A program made the position numbers and the translations under genes. The notes under the pieces are model-generated. The model saw nothing but the letters and a program-made list of their open reading frames with translations. It had not been told where the DNA came from and searched no databases. Below are positions 36,721-46,655 of a stretch of 64,000 nucleotides of DNA, in pieces; position 1 is the first letter of the stretch; each line of letters begins with the position of its first letter. This DNA comes from Sycobia sp. Sy_11 (Eukaryota > Arthropoda > Insecta > Hymenoptera > Epichrysomallidae). The stretch is taken from assembly GCA_018907035.1 (NCBI GenBank), contig JACCIC010000098.1:694501-758500 (forward strand). The letters run 5' to 3'.

Positions 36721-37638
36721 AAATATTTTAAAAATAGCTCACAGAATATGGACTATAGATTAATTACACCCCTGGAACTACACAACCTAGTATCCCAATA
36801 CCAGAACATAAAAATAAATAATACTCAAAATCCTAATGTTTAACAACCACAAGAATTACAACTGTACAGATAATTTCCAAATTATTATTTGAAATCTAGA
36901 AAACATATCAGAGATCCTAGGTGCACTCTTTCACCCGGTGAACACTATGAACGCAGAACACCTCCTCTCTTCCAATAAACAATATTATATACACAAACAA
37001 ATAACAATAACATAAGAAACCCAAATACCTCGCTCCCATCACTTCCTTTAACAGCAACAACCTTGCCTTGAGATCTAACTCCCATCCCTTTCCCGAATTC
37101 ATTTCCCCTCTGTCCTGCCTCTTTCCATTTACTAATCTTTCAAAATATCCGTGATGATTACCAAATTTAAAAGAAAAACATGAAACGGAATGGACAACAT
37201 ACTCAGTAAAATAACTAACAATTTGCCTATGCAAATTATAAAATCTTACACTAATAATTTTTAATTATTAAAAATAACAATAGCTACTATCCTATAACCT
37301 GAAAAAAGCAAAAATGTTTGTTTCTATTTATTTATTTATTCACCTAAATACAACACCCATCCTCTCTTCTCTAACCCTTCTTGCTAAATTATTAACACGC
37401 AAAACACACTATAACAATTAAGTATAATCAGTTTTTTTGACGAATTTTTTCTGACAACTCAATTAAAATTAACAGTCTCCTCATCGAATACAATAAATAA
37501 TTAAGGTTACTAATAAACAAATTTTGTTTTTAATTAGAGCAAGAGCCAAATAAACCATTTGTAATTTTATATATAAACCAATATTTTTGTATAATTTTTC
37601 ATACAAAACTGTATTTCATTTACAATAAAAATTTTTAC
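36721..37638. other. Non-coding or unassigned remnant sequence
   Basis: Probably continues the decayed retroelement for a few hundred bases (about to 37230), then AT-rich DNA. A 105-codon minus-strand frame at 36917-37234 has no recognisable homology. Confidence 0.4.
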
Positions 37639-37697
37639 ACCAAAAAACCGTTAGACCGAAGACCTAAGTGTCCCCGGTTTAATCCCGGGTTTTGGTA
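37639..37697 (+). pseudogene. tRNA-Phe-like sequence lacking the D arm
   Basis: A perfect 7-bp acceptor stem (ACCAAAA 37639-37645 with TTTTGGT 37690-37696), an anticodon arm with GAA in the loop CCGAAGA, variable loop GTGTC and a perfect T arm (CCCGG-TTTAATC-CCGGG), then discriminator A and a T9 run. Only 5 nt (AACCG) replace the D arm. It is clearly derived from the tRNA-Phe type seen at 46568. With no A box, polymerase III transcription is doubtful. Relative to the intact gene, two acceptor pairs (G1-C72 and G4-C69) have changed to A-T on both strands. Confidence 0.8.
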
Positions 37698-38329
37698 TTT
37701 CTTTTTTTTTCTCATAATTTTAACAGGGTCATAAATTATCATTCATCAACTGTAAATTATCTGTCGAATAAAGAATTATCAAACAATTAAAAAAAATTTT
37801 TTTAATTTTTAGGGATTTTTAAGTCTCCAAAATTAAACTAATATGACCTATTATTATTCATTAATTATTGGCTGATCATAATTCTCAAGAAAATAATTTT
37901 CTGCTTCAGTGCGTTCTGATAACGCAAACCACCCTTAAAATAGCGTAACGTATAAATTAAAGTAAAATTTGAATATATGATACTGGTGACGGTTAGTATT
38001 TTTAAACACACGAGTATATTTATTAAAATACCAGTGGTCTCTACCATCTACAATTTTTTTCCAGTATAAAGAAGGATAATTCTTTATAATTGAAAAAATT
38101 AGATAAAAATTTATAATAAAAAAGAAGAGAAGTTGTAATGTACGTTTCGCCCTAAGTCACTTGTTGGGCTTATAAGTACAAATGTATAATAGATTTGAAA
38201 TTATTTAAGGATTAATCTGTTATATTTTACTTTTAAGACAAGTTAAAATTAGTAATGGAAATGTACGTTTGTCGCTTAAATTAGTAAATGCGCTACAATT
38301 ATTCAGCTCCACAAATACTAAAACGATTG

Positions 38330-38695
38330 TTCTTAAACATCTGGCAAATCGCTACTCTGCAAATGAGGGGTGATACTCGGACGGGGCGAGGTCTGAACGT
38401 TACAACGGGTGCGATAACACCTCCCAATTAAGTGATTTTAATGTGTCTTTCATCTCTTTAGCGATATTAGACGCCACGTTGTAATGTGACAACATAAGTT
38501 TGTCATGTCGTCGGGCTCTTTCTGTCCATTTTTCGATCAGCGCATCATTCAAATTAATAATTTGTTGTCGTTTGCAGTTCTTATTCACCGTTTCAGGATT
38601 TAATAACTCGTAGTACATCACGCCACACTGGTTCTATCAAACACAGAGCATCGTCTTACGGTTTAGCCTTGCGATCGATGGGCCCGCTTCACTAG
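38330..38695 (-). pseudogene. Mariner transposase relic, C-terminal catalytic part
   Basis: Minus strand: KTMLCV, two stops, then QCGVMYYELLNPETVNKNCK, RQQIINLNDALIEKW, RRHDKLMLSHYNVAS (HDNA changed to HYNV) and KDTLKSLNWEVLSHPL. After a shift comes SDLAPSEYHP, where families have YSPDLAPSDYHLF. This covers the second and third catalytic regions, both mutated. It is distinct from the 36-kb copy. Confidence 0.88.
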
Positions 38696-39082
38696 GTAAA
38701 ATATCTCAATAAGTAAAATGTAATGTTGAGAGAAATATATATTTCTCAGATACTTTCATAGTTCTTATCAGACCGTTAAGCCGAATTTCAAATGTCTAAA
38801 TATTCGAATGAACTAAAGATTAATAATGATTTCATACGATACGACGAAAGGATTTCTATCTTAATGAGCAAAATAAGAAGGATAAAAAATTATGTCCATT
38901 TTATCACTGGCATGGAACAGCGTTTCCGTGCAGCGTATTACGCTGCAAATTTCTTTATGCTATTTGTACTGGTTGTTTTATTGTCTAATTACTAAATCAG
39001 TAAACATTTGATGTTAATGTTATGTATAAAAATTAATTTAACATTCAATATTTAAAATCAACATTTATTGAAATGTGTGAAA

Positions 39083-39490
39083 ATGAAATTTTCCGATAGT
39101 GATTACTGCGAAAATAATCGTCAAGTAATTCTGAAAGTTATCCGTGAAGCAGCACAAAATATTGATTTGTTTAATAATAAATCCAAACTAATAAACGATG
39201 ATATATACCAAGACTTACTGCAATTTTAAAAACTAGTGGTAAACATAATGAGATCATTCATTTTGTGAAGATGTGCTACTGGTTTACTTTGTATATATTT
39301 CGAAGAAGTACGCATCTTCTAGTCTCTGGGTTAAATACTTGCTGCTGATAACAACAATAAAAACAAATTTAAAAAAATCTGCCATTTTCACAAAAGAAAT
39401 TATTTTGAAATTCCTTAACGAAGCTCCAAATGATATTTATTTATATGGAAAAGTAGTTATACTTAGGTTACTATTTATATTTTGAGCCCA
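39083..39490 (+). pseudogene. Crypton-like tyrosine recombinase, N-terminal core-binding relic
   Basis: First a 48-codon frame (KFSDSDYCENNRQVILKVIR...), then, after a break, a frame giving CEDVLLVYFVYISKKYASSS, LWVKYLLLITTIKTN, KKSAIFTKEIILKFLNEAPN and DIYLYGKVVI. The order FxEDVLLxYF, SKKYxSSxLWxKYSML, then a lysine-led helix and EAPDxxYLxxKVxLI is that of insect Crypton-type/integrase-like tyrosine recombinases. The catalytic Arg-Lys-His-Arg-Tyr domain is missing after a stop at about 39485. Relic only. Confidence 0.6.
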
Positions 39491-39723
39491 ATAATGAAAA
39501 GACAGAATTTACTATTGAAAATGTCTTTACTATTTTTCGAAGTATTCTCTATGAAAATCGACTCAATGTAATATATCGAAATTAAAATTTATATTAAATA
39601 AATATTAATAATTATGTTATAAGTTAAGTAGTTGCAAAATTTAATAAGCTATTTATGCTTATGCTTAATCAATCATACTTTATATCATTGATTAATTCAT
39701 TTAGTTTCTTTTTATTTCAGTTC

Positions 39724-39724
<1 letters not shown>

Positions 39725-39768
<44 letters not shown>

Positions 39769-39769
39769 G
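39725..39769. repeat. (AAT)n microsatellite
   Basis: About 15 AAT units. Confidence 0.95.
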
Positions 39770-40229
39770 ATTATTATCAATTAGTTAGTTTATAGTTATA
39801 TAATTTTCATCTTAATTGATAATTCATTAAACACTTAGTAAAAGATTATTAATAAATAATATTAATATTCTAAGGTAAAATAAATCAATAAATTCACTTG
39901 CATAAAGGGTTTGGAATGGTTGTGGTGTGAAATGGATCACACAAATTACTTTATTAATATTGACAACTGTTTCACTATTTAGATCATTTTCAAAGTTTAA
40001 TACATAATGAATAATGCGTATAATAAGATATTTTATATAAATGTATGTAACGGTTAATTTTGGATACTAATAGATTTTAGAAGTTGCAAAGGAGGGGTTA
40101 GAAGGAAGGGGAGTTGAGTGGGTTCATGACGGGAATCCAGAATAGTTTTATAGACCGAAAACAACTTGCAAATATTCGAAAACGACGAAAATAGTCATAT
40201 CATTTGTTATATTATCTACTCTGTGTATA

Positions 40230-41530
40230 GAATTAATAATTTCAATGATTTTTAGTTTGTCTAGTCTTTTGCTTTTTTACATGGAATAATAAATAATACC
40301 AATAAATAAACACCAAGTTTTATGGAATACTTTTCAGCTTAGACAAAAATTATTCACACAAAAGTTGTAGATCCTATTGAAAAAAATGTTTGATGTTCTA
40401 TCCCTTTTTCTCTAAAAGAAATAATTATCGAAAATAATACGGTAAATTATTAGCGTTTCAAAGTACTATAAAGTTCGTGTCGATCTACCACGCCGCTCAG
40501 ATAATACAGCGTCCACTGCGATACAAGTAGTTTTTACTTCGAAATTTTGCTCATAACATTGTAGTATTAAAGCAAAAATAAATATATAATATAAAAAATT
40601 TATTTTTTGTAGAATTACCAAATTTTTTAAAAATGTTTTTCAAAAATCTCAATTATATCAAATATTATTTATATGACATTATATATTGAGTTTTTTGTGC
40701 TTTTCACCGTGAAAATATTCATATAGAGAATTTTAACTACAGCATTCATATTTCTAATTTGTTTATCACTAACATATTCAAATTCATATGATATGAGATA
40801 TCATTGGTCGTCATTTATCCTCTCAAAATTCTTATTTCATTAAATTCTACAATACATACAGGTTAATTTGCATTAATTTTTATCAGTACAACAATCTGGA
40901 CTAGATCTCATCTAAAGCAATGAAAAGTACATTCCGCGTAACAGAAACATGTACAAAGTGCATTTGCAAGCGCGTGCTTCATACTGCAGTTTGAAAGTTG
41001 CAGCTTCAATTCCAGATTGTTGCATTGACGAAAATTAATGCGAATGAACTTGTATGTATAGTAGAATTTAATGAAATAAGATATATAATATATAAAATAT
41101 ATAATAACATATAAATGATATGTGATAGAATTGAGAATTTGAAAAAATTGTTTTCAAATAAATTGGTATTTCTACCTAAAATAATTTTTTTGTACTGTAT
41201 ATGCTTCTGCTTTAAGACTGCACATTTATGAGCAAAACTTAAAAGTAGAAACTACTTGTATCGCGGTGGACGCTGTATTATCTGAGCGGCGTGGTAGATC
41301 CCTGACATATCGACAAGGACTTGGGCTGATTAGTAGTTCAAAACGCTAATAATTAATTTTTTTCAGAATTTTTTTCGATTTTTTTCTCGTAAGTTAAAAA
41401 TTATTTTTTATATTCAGACGAGCAGCGGATATACAATTCAGATAGTTATAACCAGTGGACGTTTTGTCAATACATAGTCTAAATTTTATTCTGACTTGAT
41501 TTGAGGCGAGGATAAAGAACTGAAAAAATT
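40230..41530. mobile_element. Foldback element FB-1, ~1.3 kb palindromic
   Basis: Nearly the whole element is two inverted arms around a centre near 40.9 kb. ATCTACCACGCCGCTCAG near 40490 has its reverse complement near 41290. Other pairs are TTATTTCATTAAATTCTAC near 40830 with its complement near 41070, GATACAAGTAGTTT with its complement, and outer AT-rich segments to about 41520. The unique centre (about 40915-41030) includes CGCGTAACAGAAACATG and TGCAAGCGCGTGCTTC. No protein is encoded. The outer ~300 bp are shared with the 49-53.5 kb element. Termini and target duplication could not be fixed by eye. Confidence 0.75.
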
Positions 41531-42083
41531 TTTGTTTTACACGTTCGAGTCCCTGGCGTTGCTACATCCAGATTAAATGTTGCAGCGGACTGTCACTCCG
41601 CTCTTCAACATATTGAAACGAATCATTTAAAGTCTTTTTCGACCGTGGATAAATCTATGACCTAAGCATGTCGCTGGCTCCTTGACTATAATATACGAAA
41701 TGTGAAACTGACGTCGAAATGCAACAGTTTTAAATAGTTGGATTATTCTGCAACGGATTTTTGACAGTTTATTTCTGATTGGCATTTAGCATACCGGGAA
41801 TATAATTGAAAATGGGAAAATGTCAAAAACATTTGTTGCTACTGGAGCGATGTTGTTACACATGGAGGAAATAAAACAATTTTTCTTTAATCAAGAAAAG
41901 AAATTAAACGAGCGAACTAATATTTCTGTCAGTATTCATAATTTGAACTTAATGTTAGTGCCGAGTAAATTAGCTAATACGTATTATTCTTTACGAATAA
42001 TTCTCTACATTTATGCTTTCATTGCAAGTGGACTGGAGTGGAGGTAATGTATATAATTATATTTTTAGATTTTTGGTCAGTCT

Positions 42084-42112
42084 CTGATGATGAGCTGAAG
42101 CGACTGGAAACG
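42084..42112 (+). other. Hammerhead-like/retroelement-tail motif
   Basis: CTGATGA at 42084-42090 and GGAAACG at 42106-42112 have the order of the hammerhead catalytic core, but the intervening stem II is weak. A half copy of the M1 repeat begins about 90 bp downstream. Confidence 0.3.
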
Positions 42113-42198
42113 TTGAATGCTGTCAGATTATCACTTGCTGACAATAGTATATCGTTTTTTTTTTCATTTTTGATTCTAGTTTAGTAGTTCTTGTTTTT

Positions 42199-42295
42199 CA
42201 GATTCTACGAGGGTGATTGTAAATAAGGACAGTTTGACATTCATTACAATTACATTATTATATAAGAGTGTAAGACCGATGAAAATATTTGTTAG
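42199..42295 (+). repeat. M1 repeat, half copy
   Basis: CAGATTCTACGAGGGTGATT, AAGGACAGTTTGAC and GTAAGACCGATGAAAATATT match the right arm of the M1 copies at 55734 and 9139. No left arm is visible. Confidence 0.7.
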
Positions 42296-43696
42296 TTTAA
42301 TGTACAAAAATCGACATGTGTACAATAATAATTTTTCTTATTAAAGGAAAAACTAGACAAGTAGGCTTTAAGAAACCAAAATCTTTACAGTTATAAAAGT
42401 TTAGATACGAGCGATGATATAACGCGGAAATCAACGATAAGTCGGCCAGTCTTAATTTAAAATTATATCTCAATTAGTTTTCATCACAATATTATCAAAA
42501 TATATTTTTCAATGATTTTGAATAATTTATTTCCGTATTTATTAAATATTAAAATTGCGTAAACATCAAATCCCAATTTGAAAGAACATTCATGCAATGA
42601 TATCAGTAATCAGCTTCATATATAGATGTCTGTTATATACAATAACCTAATGGATCCAAGACATACCAGATAAGCAGAATCACAAAAGATATCTATATGT
42701 ATAATATATATACAGTATGTACATTATATTATATATACATTACATATATTATATATAAATTACACGTTATACATCTTACGTATGCAGGCCACAGCTGTAA
42801 AATATTATTCACGATTGGATTTTCATTCTCGTGCAGGAGAATTAAATAGAACTATTACCCAGGTTTCCATTTTTAGGAGAATATATTAGACTGAGTTCAC
42901 TCATAAGTCGAACAATTAGGCATGTTAATTCAACATTTTTCTATATCTGCAATTGTACCCGCTCTCCACGGATTGTCAAATTCAAACTCAGAATCTTTCA
43001 ATTCTCTGATTCTAATTATTTCCTAAGTGTAAATCCTAAGTTTCGTAACTAATAATATCTAATAAATGTTCTATCTCGTTTTTAAGTCTTAATCTATTCA
43101 ATTCTTTATCTACAAATTTATCTTTAATTTTGTACGTCTTTATACTGTAATTTTGTCAGAATTGGCTACTTGCTATAAATTGTCAATATAAATATATAAT
43201 TATTTTTCCGTAATTTTAAAATTGATAATAAATTCCGAAAATATTATTTAAATTCTCTATTAAAATGAGAGGCGTATATACGAAAAACAATTTGAGGTGA
43301 CACAAGTCGATAATATCGAAGTAAGAAATATAACTCTTTGAGTTTGTTAAGTCATATAAACATTTTTATTTACTATATTATTTAGCTGAATTACTTGAAG
43401 AGAGATGTTTAGAGATTATCGAAGTCTTCTAACCTGAAAGTTGACGACTCTCTCGAGAATCTGTTCCAAGCAATAAAGATACAATGCGATTTTACTTGAC
43501 CAGATCACATACAAGTAATAGTGAAACAACAGAAAAAAAATATTTGAATGTTTTGTTCTTTTTGAAATTTTAGCAACTTGAACATTTGGTCTTTGCGTAA
43601 CCTACGCGAGCTTTACTTGTGGCCATTTCACCAACTTTAGGTGGAATAAGGTAGATTGTCAGTATCATTTTTCGTTACAAAAACTTTAATAAATTA

Positions 43697-43751
<55 letters not shown>

Positions 43752-44827
43752 TACATACGCAAGAGTCATGGGTAAGTAATATACCATTAATAGTATAATG
43801 AATTAATTTAGAGTTATTCGATTGCCATTATAATGATATTATTTATTTTTGTATCAGATTTTCTCCTCTACTAAGTACATTAATTGTGTAATGCTCCGTC
43901 TCCGCTCTTTAGGTATTTTTAATTGTATATCAGGGTTGGATTGAATAAGGAGGAACGCATCGGGACTGGTAGTTGGAAATTTAGGTGAATAACTCTGAAC
44001 TCATTTTTTTAAATTATAATAAAAACAATTAATATACTCTTTCTTATTGAAATACAAAAAAAATTATTAAATAAATAAATAAACTATTAACTAATCGAGA
44101 TGTCCTGGTAGATTCCCTGCAACATATAATAAAACAAGAAAAAAAAATAAATTCTTACGCTTTTCACATATCTATAGATATAATTACAAAATATCGCTCG
44201 CTAATCCAATTATTTCGAATTTCGGGATTTCGCACGGCCTTCACCTATATTCTTTCTCTTTCTATTATTTCTGTATTTACGTATATTTATTCGCACGGCT
44301 CGGTACGTTTTCTTACACAAAACCGAGTGATTCTAACAATTGTATTTCGGAACGACACTTGTTCGTTTTTATATTACTCTAAGGTATACCTTAATTAATA
44401 ATATAAAAAGATCGAAATTTTAATAAGTATATAAATTTAATTCCTATCAAAATTATCGCTCCCAAGCGCGTCTCACATAAATTAAATAATTTATATAATT
44501 GAATAGTCAGTCCTCTATTAACATGACTTGCAATTTTTCAACGTCTGTCTGGTAGAGATTTGCCTTAGTATTATAAAAATTTAGTCCGGAGGAAAGGGGC
44601 GTATTTTCTACGAATAAATTATATTCGGTTTCGAAATCAATCGCTTTTATTCCGCTGACTTTTTATTATACTTTTCTAGTTGAAAAATAAAAATTACCTT
44701 TACAGAAGTCTTCTTTAATGAAAAGCAAGTAATATTATGACTCTTTTGTACGAGTAAAAGTGCCTTTCTTTTGCCTCGAAAGAGACTTTTTCACTAGCGA
44801 AGGGAAAGGATTCGTCGGCCAGAAGAG
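42296..44827. other. AT-rich non-coding stretch
   Basis: Nothing recognisable besides a TA array at 43700-43750 and a TA-rich segment at 42690-42780. Confidence 0.55.
43700..43750. repeat. (TA)n microsatellite
   Basis: About 25 TA units. Confidence 0.95.
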
Positions 44828-44978
44828 TATCGATTTATTTCGTTACTCGAGAGGTATCCTTTCTTAACGAGTACCGAAAGTAAATCGCTCCTGAAATGGA
44901 TGGATCGGTCGATAGAGTTTCGATTCGTTTCGTTACTCGAGAGGTATCCTTCGTCAACGAGTGCCGAAAATGAACCGC
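44828..44978. repeat. Direct repeat, 61-bp units at 90-bp period
   Basis: 44828-44888 and 44918-44978 share TTTCGTTACTCGAGAGGTAT, CCTT and AACGAGT plus flanking similarity. Each unit contains ACTCG...CGAGT able to fold back. Intervening 29 bp CTCCTGAAATGGATGG.... Confidence 0.9.
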
Positions 44979-45325
44979 GTTCTTGGCAAAAATTAACACA
45001 CTTTTATACGTTGTAAAAGTACGTTAACAAAAAGTTGATTGGTTAGGCTTTAAATTAATTTAAATGAATATTATTTCTATTGGTTAATATATAAATAAAA
45101 TCAAATTAATATTATCTATAATACATGATTAGTTTATTATATTATATATCTAATTTACTCTATATCTGTGGTTGTTTATTACCGCGTGTGTGTTTATATG
45201 TTTATCATTTTCGTTTCTATCTATTTATAGAGTAATTGTATACGTATATATAATAAGTTCAACTTTTCTTTTCTCGTGACTCACGTTACAATTGTAATTT
45301 TCAAAATTTTTATACTACGCCAGTT

Positions 45326-45400
45326 ATTACAAATGAGGACAGTCTGAATCTCACTATAATTATTTTACTTTATAATAAAATTATATTTACCTGTTAGAAG
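45326..45400 (+). repeat. M1 repeat, degenerate half copy
   Basis: ATTACAAATGAGGACAGTCT and following AT-rich sequence resemble the M1 right arm; weaker than the other copies. Confidence 0.4.
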
Positions 45401-45615
45401 ACTAGATATAAATATTGATTGATTAAGTGTACGCCAATCAATGTAAATAAGTATTTGGAGTATATATATATTTTTTATTTATTTATTATAATTTTTAATA
45501 TTAAATATATTAAAAATTCGTAAAAAGAATGTAAAGAAAGTTAAGAAAATATTTTTTAATTTCTTTCTTAAGACTGTAATTAAATAGGTCTGCGAATACT
45601 TAAAATAAATTTACT

Positions 45616-45685
45616 TGAGTTCTCAGTAGTTCTCTTTGGTTCTCTCCGATTCTCTGTGGCTCTCACTGAGTTCTCTTTGGTTTTC
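45616..45685. repeat. Degenerate TTCTCT minisatellite
   Basis: About seven imperfect 9-11-bp units of the form GGTTCTCTNN (AGTTCTCAGT, AGTTCTCTTT, GGTTCTCTCC, GATTCTCTGT, GGCTCTCACT, GAGTTCTCTTT, GGTTTTC). Confidence 0.8.
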
Positions 45686-45817
45686 AAACTGGTTTTCTTG
45701 TCTTCCTTACAAGTCAGTAGCCCCTCGATCGTTCACCATTATTAGACTTATGCAGAAAATAATAGTGTAATTAAACTTTATAAAGAAAATAATCGATCGT
45801 ACACGATAATTGTGTAC

Positions 45818-45826
<9 letters not shown>

Positions 45827-45859
<33 letters not shown>
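45827..45859. repeat. (TA)n microsatellite
   Basis: About 16 TA units. Confidence 0.95.
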
Positions 45860-45861
<2 letters not shown>

Positions 45862-46567
45862 ATTCATATAAATATATATAAATTCAATCATTAAACTAAT
45901 AATAATGAATCAGACTATTTTTGTTTATACCTGTTTATATTAATCTCCATAGAATCTGAAATATAAAAACTATGACGAATAATAATATCAAAAATATATT
46001 AAATCAACTAGCATTATATATTTTAGCAAAGGATATTTTGGTTCCTCACCACGATCAAATTTATCGAATTTATGTTATTAATTAGTTAATCAATAAGAAC
46101 AATAATTAATACTTAATTTTGTAGGTTTTATATGATAAATGAATTTGAAATATGTTAGATAAATTGTTTTTAATCATACGTCATATGCTGAATATTAAAT
46201 ATGAAGTGTATATCAATGAATGGTGAGTCAATTATTTAATTTAATTATTTATTTCAAGTTATGTATCTTATACTGCGTGGTAAATAATTGTTGCCCATAT
46301 CAAGTAATTATCACTTATGTATTGTGTATCAAGATGTTAGAGTAATATATTAAATAGTATGCGCACATTTAGCTTCCCGAAGCAAAAAGTTACTCAAAAT
46401 ATGAGAATGGTTTGATAATTACAGAAAGCATCGCGATTTATTGTAGGAAGTAATATAGGTCGTTTAGGTAAAAATATAAAAGATCATGATATGATAAAAT
46501 TATTCGAATCATCGTTAAATGGAATTCATGGTTTAAATACCGGCCTATTCATTGTATACATCATCGA

Positions 46568-46640
46568 GCCGAAATAGCTCAGTTGGGAGAGCGTTAGACT
46601 GAAGATCTAAATGTCCCCGGTTCAATCCCGGGTTTCGGCA
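46568..46640 (+). tRNA. tRNA-Phe: tRNA-Phe (GAA)
   Basis: 73 nt without intron. Acceptor GCCGAAA/TTTCGGC pairs perfectly. The D arm contains the A box TAGCTCAGTTGGGAGAG. The anticodon stem is TTAGA/TCTAA with GAA at 46601-46603. Variable loop ATGTC; T arm CCCGG-TTCAATC-CCGGG with an intact B box. The discriminator base is A and CCA is not encoded. It agrees with conserved eukaryotic nuclear tRNA-Phe. A T run right after it should end polymerase III transcription. Confidence 0.98.
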
Positions 46641-46645
46641 GTTTC

Positions 46646-46655
46646 TTTTTTTTTT
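46646..46655 (+). terminator. Pol III terminator of tRNA-Phe
   Basis: Ten T residues starting 6 bases after the tRNA 3' end. Confidence 0.85.

Noticed and set aside
36917..37234. 105-codon minus-strand frame
   Set aside because: No recognisable domain; lies in decayed retroelement sequence.
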